Both the position numbers and the translations under genes were made by a program. DNA of 64,000 nt from Pedobacter planticolens (lineage in GTDB: Bacteria; Bacteroidota; Bacteroidia; Sphingobacteriales; Sphingobacteriaceae). Positions within the stretch are counted from its first letter, which is position 1; each line of letters opens with the position of its first letter. Below the pieces are notes generated by a model. That model saw only the letters and a list, made by a program, of their open reading frames with translations. It had not been told where the DNA came from and ran no database searches. Of the stretch, positions 55,641-64,000 are shown piece by piece. Location: contig NZ_WNXD01000001.1 of assembly GCF_014172375.1 (NCBI RefSeq), positions 1,302,001-1,366,000 of the forward strand, given 5' to 3'.

Positions 55641-56054
55641 ATGAAAGTAAAACCAATACTAACATTACTTGTTTTTTCCCTCATTGGTTATTCTTGTAAA
55701 AAAGAAAAAAGTGATTCGCTAAGCTTATTAACAAGTAAGAAATGGAGAACAACTAGATCAGTATATGAAGGTCCATCAAAACTTTCAATGTTTAGTGAGT
55801 GTGAAATAGGTGATATTTATACTTTTAGTGCAAATTCCTTAACAGTAAAACAGAGTCAACCAAACTGCAGCACTCGTCAGTTCACAACCACTTCAGGCTT
55901 TAATTACACTTTAGATTTCACTTCGAATACTATTATATCGGAAGATGGAATATATTATTACATTTCTAGTTTAACGACTGATACACTTAAAATGCATCAA
56001 AAAATCTCTTATGGAACTAGCACAGTAAAAATTCAATATATTTTTATCCACTAA
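55641..56054 (+). CDS. Small lipoprotein, lipocalin-like
   Basis: A 137-residue lipoprotein (LIGYSC, Cys19) of unknown function. The mature part has alternating beta-strand patterns (SLLTSKKWRTTRSVYEG, GDIYTFSANSLTV, YTLDFTSNTIIS, YYISSLTTDTLKMHQK) like the small lipocalin-type lipoproteins widespread in Bacteroidota. It stands alone before topA, with no informative neighbour. Confidence 0.7.
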   Translation: MKVKPILTLLVFSLIGYSCKKEKSDSLSLLTSKKWRTTRSVYEGPSKLSMFSECEIGDIYTFSANSLTVKQSQPNCSTRQFTTTSGFNYTLDFTSNTIISEDGIYYYISSLTTDTLKMHQKISYGTSTVKIQYIFIH

Positions 56055-56309
56055 TTTAATTATAGGTCAATATTCCAAAGTTTATTTGATTCGAAAAGAT
56101 GTTTGTACAGAAATTATATCTGCATATCGATTTGGTTATCAAGCAAGTAAAAGGTAATTATAAAATATTTCGACAATAAAAGTAAGCAGAGGATTTACTT
56201 ATAAAATGTAGCTAAATAGCAGTCATTAATTTTCTTTTTTTCAATTAAAAGCAAAACCAATTTTGATTTTAGACTTATTTATAGTTTTATTTGCAGAAAA
56301 ACGTTCTGA

Positions 56310-58856
56310 ATGGCAAAAAATTTACTAATAGTCGAATCACCTGCAAAAGCTAAAACCATAGAGGGGTATTTAGGAAAAGATTTCTTGGTTAAGTCTAGTT
56401 ATGGTCATATCCGCGATTTAGTAAAAGGAGATATGGGAATAGATACTGATAATAATTTTTCCCAAACCTATGAGGTTCCTGCCGATAAAAAACAAGTCGT
56501 TGCCGAATTAAAGAAACTAGCTAAAGAAGCCGAAATGGTATGGCTAGCATCCGATGAGGATCGTGAGGGGGAAGCTATTTCTTGGCACTTATATGAAACG
56601 TTGGGCTTAAAAGAAAGCAATACAAAACGTATTGTTTTTCATGAAATTACCAAACCTGCTATATTAAAGGCTATCGATAATCCTCGTACTATTGATTATA
56701 ATTTAGTTTTTGCTCAACAAGCCCGTCGTGTTCTAGATAGATTAGTAGGTTTTGAACTTTCTCCAGTATTATGGAAAAAAGTTAAGCCTTTCCTATCTGC
56801 TGGCCGTGTACAATCTGTCGCAGTGCGATTAATTGTTGATCGCGAACGTGAAGTAAATAAATTTAATAGCACAGCTGCATTTAAAATTACCGCTCAATTT
56901 ACTACTGGAAAAGGTAAAGAAATTGTAAAAGCAGAATTGCCACAACGTTTTGAAAAAGCAGCTGATGCTGAAAAATTCTTACAGGATTGTGTTAACGCAA
57001 ATTTTGCAGTAAGTAGTTTGGAAGTTAAACCTGCAAAGAGAAATCCAGCAGCACCATTTACAACATCTACACTACAACAAGAAGCCTCGCGTAAGCTTGG
57101 TTTTTCAGTTGCTAGAACAATGCAAATAGCTCAAAAGCTATATGAAAGTGGTAAAATTACATACATGAGAACGGATTCGGTAAATTTATCTCAAACGGCT
57201 ATTGATGCAGCATCAGCTGAAATTAGATCTGCTTGGGGAGATAAATATCATCAACCTAGAGTTTACAAAACAAAATCTGCAGGTGCACAAGAAGCTCACG
57301 AGGCTATCCGTCCTACTTATTTTAATCAACACAGTGTGGATGGAGATAACTCCGAAAAACGTTTATACGATTTAATTTGGAAACGTGCCATCGCTTCACA
57401 AATGAGTGAAGCTATTTTTGAAAAGACAAACGTTAATATTAATATATCTACCAGAAAAGAAGAATTATTAGCCGAAGGCGAAGTTTTGAAGTTCGATGGT
57501 TTCTTAAAAGTTTATCTAGAATCAACTGATGACGAGGATGAAGAAAATGAGGACAACAATTTGCTTCCACCATTGGCAAAAGGGCAATCGTTAATATTAA
57601 AGGAATTAGCAGCAACTGAACGTTTTTCTCGTCCACCTGCAAGATATACAGAGGCAAGTTTAGTTAAGAAATTAGAAGAACTAGGCATTGGCCGACCGTC
57701 TACTTATGCGCCAACTATTTCTACGGTTCAAAATCGTGGTTATGTGGTTAAGGAAGATAAAGATGGTAAAAAAAGAGAATTTGTAAGTATGGTTTTGGCT
57801 AATGGAAACATTAGTAAAGTAACCAAATCTGAAATAACTGGAGCTGAAAAATCTAAACTCTTCCCTACTGATATTGGTGAAGTTGTAAATGATTTTTTAG
57901 TAGAACATTTTAAAGGAATTGTAGATTTTAACTTTACTGCTAAAGTAGAAAAACAGTTCGATGAGATTGCGCAAGGTTTACAAGAATGGACAAAAATGCT
58001 CCACTCTTTTTATACTCCTTTCCATAGTGAAGTAGAAAATACGTTAGAAAATGCAGATCGTGCAAATGGAGAACGTTTATTAGGTATTGATCCAACTACT
58101 GGTAAAAATGTGTATGCTAAAGTTGGACGTTATGGTCCTTTAGTTCAAATAGGTGAGATATCTGATGATGAGGAAGATAAACCTCGTTATGCAAGTTTAG
58201 GCAAATCTCAATCTGTTGGAACAGTTACTTTAGAAGAAGCTTTAGATCAATTCAAATTACCTTTCCAACTAGAAGATTATGAAGGTAAAGAAGTTTCGGT
58301 TGGTGTTGGTCGTTTTGGTCCTTATGTGAAATGGGGCGATGCTTTTATTTCTATTCCGAAAAACGAAGATCCTTTAACTGTTGATCAAGTTAGAGCACTA
58401 GAAATTATTGGAGAAAAAGTTACTGCTGATGCTCCAGTTGCAGAATATGAAGGTTTACCTGTAACGAAAGGAACTGGAAGATTTGGTCCTTTTATTAAAT
58501 GGAATAGTTTATTTATCAATGTACCAAAAGCTTATAATTTCGATGCTTTATCTGCAAATGATATTAAGGAATTGATTGAGAAAAAGATTGAGAAAGAGAA
58601 CAATCGTTATATCCAGCAATGGGAAACTGAGAAAATTGCGATTGAAAACGGTCGTTGGGGACCTTTCATCCGTTTCGGTAAAGAAATGTTGAAATTGAGA
58701 AACAATCCTAAAACCAAAGCAAAATATACAGCAGAAGAATTAGCGGAAATTCCATTGGATGATGTTAAAAAACTAATTGTAGAACAATTACCAAAAGCTT
58801 TTGATGCTAAGAAAAAAGCACCTGCAAAGAAGAAGGTTGTAGCGAAAAAGAAATAG
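56310..58856 (+). CDS. topA: DNA topoisomerase I
   Basis: The 848-residue type IA enzyme relaxes negative supercoils. It begins with the Toprim domain (KNLLIVESPAKAKTIEGYLG, LASDEDREGEAISWHL) and has LSAGRVQSVAVRLIVDRERE, active-site Tyr285 in ITYMRTDSVNLS, and LGIGRPSTYAPTISTVQNRGYV. The C-terminal third carries three to four topo-C repeats (ERLLGIDPTTGKNVYAKVGRYGPLVQIG, GVGRFGPYVKWG, GTGRFGPFIKW, NGRWGPFIRFG), the Bacteroidota arrangement without zinc fingers, and a lysine-rich tail (KKKAPAKKKVVAKKK). Confidence 0.97.
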   Translation: MAKNLLIVESPAKAKTIEGYLGKDFLVKSSYGHIRDLVKGDMGIDTDNNFSQTYEVPADKKQVVAELKKLAKEAEMVWLASDEDREGEAISWHLYETLGLKESNTKRIVFHEITKPAILKAIDNPRTIDYNLVFAQQARRVLDRLVGFELSPVLWKKVKPFLSAGRVQSVAVRLIVDREREVNKFNSTAAFKITAQFTTGKGKEIVKAELPQRFEKAADAEKFLQDCVNANFAVSSLEVKPAKRNPAAPFTTSTLQQEASRKLGFSVARTMQIAQKLYESGKITYMRTDSVNLSQTAIDAASAEIRSAWGDKYHQPRVYKTKSAGAQEAHEAIRPTYFNQHSVDGDNSEKRLYDLIWKRAIASQMSEAIFEKTNVNINISTRKEELLAEGEVLKFDGFLKVYLESTDDEDEENEDNNLLPPLAKGQSLILKELAATERFSRPPARYTEASLVKKLEELGIGRPSTYAPTISTVQNRGYVVKEDKDGKKREFVSMVLANGNISKVTKSEITGAEKSKLFPTDIGEVVNDFLVEHFKGIVDFNFTAKVEKQFDEIAQGLQEWTKMLHSFYTPFHSEVENTLENADRANGERLLGIDPTTGKNVYAKVGRYGPLVQIGEISDDEEDKPRYASLGKSQSVGTVTLEEALDQFKLPFQLEDYEGKEVSVGVGRFGPYVKWGDAFISIPKNEDPLTVDQVRALEIIGEKVTADAPVAEYEGLPVTKGTGRFGPFIKWNSLFINVPKAYNFDALSANDIKELIEKKIEKENNRYIQQWETEKIAIENGRWGPFIRFGKEMLKLRNNPKTKAKYTAEELAEIPLDDVKKLIVEQLPKAFDAKKKAPAKKKVVAKKK

Positions 58857-58893
58857 ATCAGGATTAAGGGATTTTAAGATTTTCAAGATTAGA

Positions 58894-58992
58894 TTTGTCA
58901 TCCAGACTTGTGCCGATTTCACATCGGTAGCGCAGTGAAGGATCTCTAAAATTAAATTCAAAATGAGATTCTTCGCTCCTCGGAAGGACAAA
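58894..58992. repeat. Dispersed inverted-repeat element, copy 3
   Basis: The ends TTTGTCATCC and GGACAAA are inverted, and an inner hairpin CCGAT/ATCGG (58913-58927) is present. It sits between topA and the next gene and supplies an in-frame extension (from the ATG at 58963) to that gene, which argues against using the upstream start. Confidence 0.6.
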
Positions 58993-59004
58993 GAATATTG
59001 GGTT

Positions 59005-59409
59005 ATGAAAGCAGATTTACCAGAAAATATTGTTGAAGATATTGCTATTGCAGTTGCTTTAGTTGGTGAAACGCCTGAAGTTGGTAGTTGGACTGTTTAT
59101 GTGGTGAACTTTAAAAATGAACCAATAACCAACGTTTTAATTACATCTAAAGGTTATGGTGAAAAAGACGGTAAACCAGTAAAAACTTCACTTCTTAGAC
59201 ATTTTATTGGCGATTTAAATGCAAATTCTTTTGCAGGTGTTGAAGCTATTGATCCAGCTGTTTTTGGCTTAACTAATGAGTATTGGTTGAGTTATTATAT
59301 TGGTAAAGAAATCTACGATAAGAAATTCATCTTCCTTCCAGAAAGTATTGTAGAGAATAATTTAATAAGAGTTCCGGTATTGAATATGCCTGGAGTGATG
59401 ATAAAGTAG
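59005..59409 (+). CDS. Conserved hypothetical protein
   Basis: I recognise this only as a conserved small Bacteroidota protein without known function. Starting at the ATG at 59005 it has 134 residues, beginning MKADLPENIVEDIAIAV and including YVVNFKNEPITNVLITSKGYG, KTSLLRHFIGDLNANSFAGVEAIDPAVFGLTNEYWLSYYIG and FIFLPESIVENNLIRVPVLNMPGVMIK. It has no signal peptide or membrane helix. The ATG at 58963 would add 14 residues encoded by a dispersed repeat and is unlikely to be used. Confidence 0.75.
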   Translation: MKADLPENIVEDIAIAVALVGETPEVGSWTVYVVNFKNEPITNVLITSKGYGEKDGKPVKTSLLRHFIGDLNANSFAGVEAIDPAVFGLTNEYWLSYYIGKEIYDKKFIFLPESIVENNLIRVPVLNMPGVMIK

Positions 59410-59436
59410 TCTTGCCTATTGCGAACTACCTTAGTC

Positions 59437-59517
59437 CGTCATACCCAACTCGATTGGATATCGTAATGCGAAACATTTTTTCTTATCAGTTAAAGTTCTC
59501 TCTTATACTGGAATGAG
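59437..59517. repeat. Dispersed repeat element, degraded copy 4
   Basis: CGTCATACCCAACTCGATTGG and the following TATCGTAATGCG resemble the left half of copy 1 (46945-47001), and GGAATGAG at the end resembles its right boundary. The internal part is lost. Confidence 0.5.
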
Positions 59518-59619
59518 CATTTACTTTACTAACAATCATCATTAATAGTTGATAAATAATTCATTTTATCATTTCTTTTTTAGCTAATTTTCATACCACA
59601 TTTACCAATGTAATCTCGT

Positions 59620-62600
59620 ATGAAAAACACATCTAATTCAATTTCTTCAAAAAGTAAGAAATTCGTTCTCTTTGGAGCTATAGCCCTTATTTTAGGCGTT
59701 GCTTCATTCTACTTTTTCAAAAACAAAAAGCAACAAGACAATCAGGCGTATGCCAAGTATGTAGAATCGTATACTTCTGGGACAATTTCTAAGAAAAGTT
59801 TTATCAGAGTTCATCTAGCTAGTGCTGTAAAAAGTTTAAGTGACATGGGCAAACCTGATGAAAGGGAGCTATTCGATTTCTCTCCAAATATTAAGGGAAA
59901 AACTTATTGGGTAGATGCGCAAACTCTTGAATTTAGACCAGATGAGCAACTTAAACCTGATCAGAAATATGATGCTACGTTAAATTTATCGGCCATTACA
60001 GCGACTGAGAAAGGTTTAGAAGAATTTGATTTCGATTTTAAAGTAATTAAACCAGGTTTAAACTTAAGTCAAAATGGACTAGTTTCTCAAAACAATACTT
60101 CTTTAACTTACATGAAGCTAAGTGGTGAAATTAATACTGCTGATGTTGAAGAGCAAACCAATATTGAAAAAACAATTAGCCTAGATTTTGGTCAGAAACT
60201 GAAAATAAAATGGCAGCATGATCCAGAAAAACATCGTTCTACTTTCGTAATTGATAGTATTAAAAAAACAAATCAGGAGCAAAATTTACTTGTAAAGTGG
60301 AGCGGTGATGTGTTTGGTGCTGACGATACTAAGGGCGAGGAAAAGATTGTTGTGCCGGCGCAAGGTGTTTTTAAAGTACTTGATATTAAAGCTATTCAGG
60401 GTTTAGAAGATTATGCTTTAATTCAGTGTTCGGAACCTGTAAATGTAGCGCAAGATTTGAATGGATTAATACAGGTTGGCAGTTTACAAGATCTTCGTTT
60501 TACGATAGACGCAAGTCAGATTAAAGTTTATGCACCAGATGTATTAGAAGGAAATTATGGTGTAACAGTAAATTCGACGATTACCAATATTGATGGCAAG
60601 GCTTTACAAAGCACTAAAACAGCAAATATCGTTTTCGAAAACAAATTACCTTCTGTAACTATTGCTGGTTCGGGTACTATTTTACCTAATTCTGGCAAGT
60701 TGGTTTTACCTTTTGAAGCTGTAAATTTAAAAGCAGTTGATGTAACGGTAATCAAGATTTATGAGAATAATATTCCTCAGTTTTTTCAGGTAAATAATTA
60801 TAAAGAAGGAAATGAGTTGAGAAGAGTTGCAAAACCAGTTGTACAGAAAACAATTCGTTTGGATGAAGATAAAGGCGTTAATCTGCATAAGAAAACTCGT
60901 TTTACTTTAGATTTAGATAAACTGATTCGGACTGAACCCGGAGCAATGTATCGCGTTACAATTGGTTTTAGACAGGCATATAATGTTTACGATTGCAAAG
61001 AAAATACTGAAACAGTTGATGATGGTGATGAAGAAAGTTATGATAGTTATGGCGATAAAATAGATGAAGATGATGAGTTTTGGGAGCAATACGATAGTTA
61101 TTATCCAAATCATTATAGGTGGAGTGATAAAAATAATCCTTGCACCCCATCCTATTACACTAACGAACGTTGGGCAAGTCGCAATTTATTAGCATCCAAC
61201 ATCGGCTTGGTAGCCAAAAGAGGAAATGATAACAGTATGCTTATTGTTGCTACCGATTTATTAACCGCAAAACCTTTAAGCGGCGTAAGTTTAGAATTAT
61301 TGGATTATCAGCGTCAATTATTAACAACTGTAAAAACAGATGGTGATGGATTGGCAACTTTGGATTTAAAACGGAAACCATTCTTGCTAATTGCTAAAAA
61401 AGGAAATGAGCGTGGTTATTTAAAATTAGATGATGGAAATTCGCTACCATTAAGTCGTTTTGATGTAAGCGGAGATGTAGTTCAGAATGGAATTAAAGGA
61501 TTTATTTATGGCGAACGTGGCGTTTGGCGACCTGGAGATAGTGTGTATTTATCGTTCATTTTAGAAGATAAATTGAAGAAACTTCCAGAAAACTATCCAG
61601 TTACTTTCGAGTTTTATAATCCAAAAGGTCAGTTGGCAAAACGAATGGTGAGTGCACAAGCTTTAAACGGATTTTACACATTTAAAACTGCTACAGAAAA
61701 TACAGCACCGACTGGCAATTGGTTAGCAAAAGTTAAGGTTGGTGGCGCATCTTTCTCTAAAACTATTAAAGTAGAAACCATTATGCCAAATCGCTTAAAA
61801 ATCAATTTTGATTTAGGCGGAAAAACGTATTTAGGCAATGGTGCATCATCTGCCACTACCCTATCTGCAAAGTGGTTATTTGGTACTCCTGCACAAAATT
61901 TAAAAGCCAAGGTCGATGTAAATTTAAATACTACTGAAACTAAGTTTAAAGGGTTTGATGATTATACATTTGATAATCCTACGGTTAAGTTTCAATCACA
62001 ACTTAAAACCATATTTGAAGGTACATTAAATGCCGCAGGAACTGCTGTAGTAAACACAAATTTAAGTGAAAGCAATACTGCTCCAGGGGTGTTGAGAGCC
62101 AATTTCACCACTAAAGTTTTTGAACCAGGAGGTAATTTTAGCATTGATAATTTTAGCATTCCTTATCATGTTTATACTAGTTATTTAGGGATTAAAACTC
62201 CGAAGGGAGATCATTTAAGTGGTTTATTATTAACTGGACAAGATCATAAAATTGAAGTTGTAAATGTAAATAGAGATGGTCGTTTATTAGGCGGAAGCAA
62301 AAGGGTTCAAGTAGAATTATACAAAGTCCAGTGGCGTTGGTGGTGGGAACAAGATAACCAAGATAGCTATGCAAATTTCACTCAAAATGAGTATAATAAG
62401 CTCATTAAGAAAGAAAGTATATCCTTAAGTAATGGAAAAGGTTCTTGGAGTTTCAGAATTAATGAACCAGAATGGGGACGTTATTTAATTTTAATTCGTG
62501 ATGAAAATGGCGGTCATACAACTGGGAAATCTGTTTATATAGATTGGCCAGGTTGGGCGCAACGTGAGCAGGCAAATAACCCTACCGATGCATCAATGTT

Positions 62601-64000
62601 ATCATTTACTGCTAATAAAGAGAAATTTAATGTTGGTGAAGATATTACATTAACCATCCCTACTGGAGAAAATGGTAGAGCTTTAATTTCAATTGAAAAT
62701 GGAAGTCGCGTGTTAAAAACGTATTGGATTGATACAGAAAAAGGTCAAACACAGTTTAAGTTTAAGGCGGAGAAAAATATGGCGCCGAATGTATTTGCGA
62801 ACATCACATTGTTGCAACCACATGCACAAACGCTAAATGATTTACCGATTAGGATGTATGGTGCAATTCCATTAACAATTGAAGATCCAGAAACCATATT
62901 AAAACCAGTTATAAAAATGGCAAATACGCTTAAACCAGAGGTTGAAAGTAGTATTACCGTAGGTGAAGCAAATGGTAAAGCGATGACGTATACAATTGCT
63001 TTGGTAGATGAAGGATTGTTAGATTTAACTCGTTTTAAAACTCCAGATCCGCATAGTATATTTTATGCAAGAGAAGGTTTGGGCGTTAAAACATGGGATT
63101 TATTTGATCAGGTTTTAGGCGCATGGGGCGGAAATTTAGAACGCATTTTAAGTATTGGCGGCGACGGTTCTATTAACAAAAACTTAAATCCTGCTAAGGC
63201 AAATAGATTTAAAGCTGTTGTTAAATTTATGGGACCATTTTCTTTAGCCAAAGGCGAAAATAAAACACATAAATTCACCTTACCACAATACATTGGTTCG
63301 GTAAGAGCAATGGTTATTGCTGGTGATAATGGCGCTTATGGCTATGCAGAAAAAGCGGTTGAAGTTAAAAAACCGTTAATGGTTTTAGCTACTTTACCAC
63401 GAGTAATTGGACCAGGAGAAAGCTTTACATTGCCAGTAAACGTTTTCGCAACCAATAACAATTTAAAGAATGTGAGTGTGCAATTACAAAGCACTAACTT
63501 GATTATTGATGGTGCAAAAACACATCAATTAACCTTTAAACAAGCTGGTGAGCAAATGACTTACTTTAATATTGTTGCACCAAACACAGTTGGTATAGCA
63601 AAAGTTAAAATAATTGCACAAAGTGGATCAGAAAAAACTGTTTATGATGTTGAAATGGATATTCGTAATCCAAACCCGTACATAACTAATGTAGTTTCTG
63701 CTACCATACAGCCTAAGCAAACTTGGAAAACAAGTTATGCTCCAATTGGAATGGCAGGCACAAATGCCGGGACTGTAGAAATTTCTTCAATCCCTCCTAT
63801 TGATTTGAATAAAAGATTGAGTTATCTAATTCAATATCCGCATGGTTGCGTAGAACAAACTACATCGAGTATTTTTCCTCAATTAATGTTAGATAAATTA
63901 ACTCCACTCACTACTCAGAAAAAAACTGAAGTAGAACGAAATATTAAGTTGGGTATTAATAGATTAAAAGGCTTTCAAGCTACCGATGGTGGATTAAGTT
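59620..64000 (+). CDS. Alpha-2-macroglobulin family protein, N-terminal part
   Basis: The gene starts at the ATG at 59620 and is open to the window end (1460 codons), so the C-terminus is missing. An N-terminal signal anchor (FVLFGAIALILGVASFYFF, about 15-33) places it in the periplasm. The MG domains include the stretches RGFIYGERGVWRPGDSVYLSFIL-like (GFIYGERGVWRPGDSVY) and LSFTANKEKFNVGEDITLTIP. Near 1400-1415 is YLIQYPHGCVEQTTSSIFPQL with the thioester motif CVEQ (Cys1410), used to trap attacking proteases covalently. Bacterial proteins of this type are usually partnered by a penicillin-binding protein 1C gene, which would lie beyond the edge. Likely role is protection against external proteases. 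Confidence 0.93.
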   Translation, partial: MKNTSNSISSKSKKFVLFGAIALILGVASFYFFKNKKQQDNQAYAKYVESYTSGTISKKSFIRVHLASAVKSLSDMGKPDERELFDFSPNIKGKTYWVDAQTLEFRPDEQLKPDQKYDATLNLSAITATEKGLEEFDFDFKVIKPGLNLSQNGLVSQNNTSLTYMKLSGEINTADVEEQTNIEKTISLDFGQKLKIKWQHDPEKHRSTFVIDSIKKTNQEQNLLVKWSGDVFGADDTKGEEKIVVPAQGVFKVLDIKAIQGLEDYALIQCSEPVNVAQDLNGLIQVGSLQDLRFTIDASQIKVYAPDVLEGNYGVTVNSTITNIDGKALQSTKTANIVFENKLPSVTIAGSGTILPNSGKLVLPFEAVNLKAVDVTVIKIYENNIPQFFQVNNYKEGNELRRVAKPVVQKTIRLDEDKGVNLHKKTRFTLDLDKLIRTEPGAMYRVTIGFRQAYNVYDCKENTETVDDGDEESYDSYGDKIDEDDEFWEQYDSYYPNHYRWSDKNNPCTPSYYTNERWASRNLLASNIGLVAKRGNDNSMLIVATDLLTAKPLSGVSLELLDYQRQLLTTVKTDGDGLATLDLKRKPFLLIAKKGNERGYLKLDDGNSLPLSRFDVSGDVVQNGIKGFIYGERGVWRPGDSVYLSFILEDKLKKLPENYPVTFEFYNPKGQLAKRMVSAQALNGFYTFKTATENTAPTGNWLAKVKVGGASFSKTIKVETIMPNRLKINFDLGGKTYLGNGASSATTLSAKWLFGTPAQNLKAKVDVNLNTTETKFKGFDDYTFDNPTVKFQSQLKTIFEGTLNAAGTAVVNTNLSESNTAPGVLRANFTTKVFEPGGNFSIDNFSIPYHVYTSYLGIKTPKGDHLSGLLLTGQDHKIEVVNVNRDGRLLGGSKRVQVELYKVQWRWWWEQDNQDSYANFTQNEYNKLIKKESISLSNGKGSWSFRINEPEWGRYLILIRDENGGHTTGKSVYIDWPGWAQREQANNPTDASMLSFTANKEKFNVGEDITLTIPTGENGRALISIENGSRVLKTYWIDTEKGQTQFKFKAEKNMAPNVFANITLLQPHAQTLNDLPIRMYGAIPLTIEDPETILKPVIKMANTLKPEVESSITVGEANGKAMTYTIALVDEGLLDLTRFKTPDPHSIFYAREGLGVKTWDLFDQVLGAWGGNLERILSIGGDGSINKNLNPAKANRFKAVVKFMGPFSLAKGENKTHKFTLPQYIGSVRAMVIAGDNGAYGYAEKAVEVKKPLMVLATLPRVIGPGESFTLPVNVFATNNNLKNVSVQLQSTNLIIDGAKTHQLTFKQAGEQMTYFNIVAPNTVGIAKVKIIAQSGSEKTVYDVEMDIRNPNPYITNVVSATIQPKQTWKTSYAPIGMAGTNAGTVEISSIPPIDLNKRLSYLIQYPHGCVEQTTSSIFPQLMLDKLTPLTTQKKTEVERNIKLGINRLKGFQATDGGLS

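Noticed and set aside
48285..58856. Mobile element carrying topB and topA
   Set aside because: Both are normal chromosomal Bacteroidota topoisomerases with no integrase, relaxase or att-like repeats around them.

Overview
The window looks like chromosome of a Bacteroidota bacterium, most probably a Pedobacter-like member of the Sphingobacteriaceae. The signs are AT-rich DNA, two SusC/SusD pairs, a hybrid two-component sensor of the Bacteroidota type, a histone H1-like small protein, SSS sugar symporters, GH92 and GH89 enzymes, A-rich leaders with almost no Shine-Dalgarno signals, and promoters that fit the Bacteroidota TTTG / TAnnTTTG pattern. I recognised no tRNA, rRNA, CRISPR array, transposase or prophage gene. 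Species assignment is an inference from gene content.

Region 1 (1-9.4 kb, leftward): the start of a GH43 arabinosidase-like gene, a 1351-residue hybrid sensor, a GH28 protein with an altered active site, a GH92 alpha-mannosidase and a LacI-type regulator. Region 2 (9.8-21.7 kb, rightward): myo-inositol oxygenase, SusC, SusD, a purple-acid-phosphatase-like enzyme, an HGSNAT-like membrane N-acetyltransferase, an SSS symporter and a GH89 alpha-N-acetylglucosaminidase. Matching 24-bp LacI-type palindromes lie before GH92 (8407-8430) and before the inositol oxygenase (9686-9709), so regions 1 and 2 probably share a regulon. My reading is that it degrades an inositol-phosphate-containing glycan with alpha-glucosamine and mannose, such as a plant GIPC head group or GPI core glycan.

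Region 3 (21.8-30.2 kb): L-arabinose catabolism (araB, araD, araA, SSS symporter), an aldose 1-epimerase lipoprotein, a HAD phosphatase or mutase, and an AraR-type regulator built on a Nudix fold that has lost its catalytic glutamates. A 25-bp imperfect palindrome occurs before araB, between galM and the HAD gene, before the hybrid sensor, and more weakly before the inositol oxygenase.

Region 4 (30.2-43.0 kb, leftward): sialic acid use, with sialate O-acetylesterase, MFS transporter, NanM-like mutarotase, NanA lyase, sialidase, a FadR/NanR-type GntR regulator and a SusD/SusC pair. Four 13-bp operators (core ATGTrsTACAT) sit before the sialidase, regulator and susC genes. Two of them directly follow near-identical promoters.

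Region 5 (43-64 kb) is mixed and largely housekeeping: a DHFR-like reductase with an unusual strong Shine-Dalgarno, small proteins, a histone H1-like gene, a cupin, a YycJ-like metallo-beta-lactamase-fold protein, an S66 LD-carboxypeptidase, topB, a second GH92 with its own divergent LacI regulator, mnmA, glutathione peroxidase, topA and the first 4.4 kb of an alpha-2-macroglobulin gene. Four decayed copies of dispersed inverted-repeat elements and an 11-bp phased repeat array (43275-43363) lie in the intergenic spaces.
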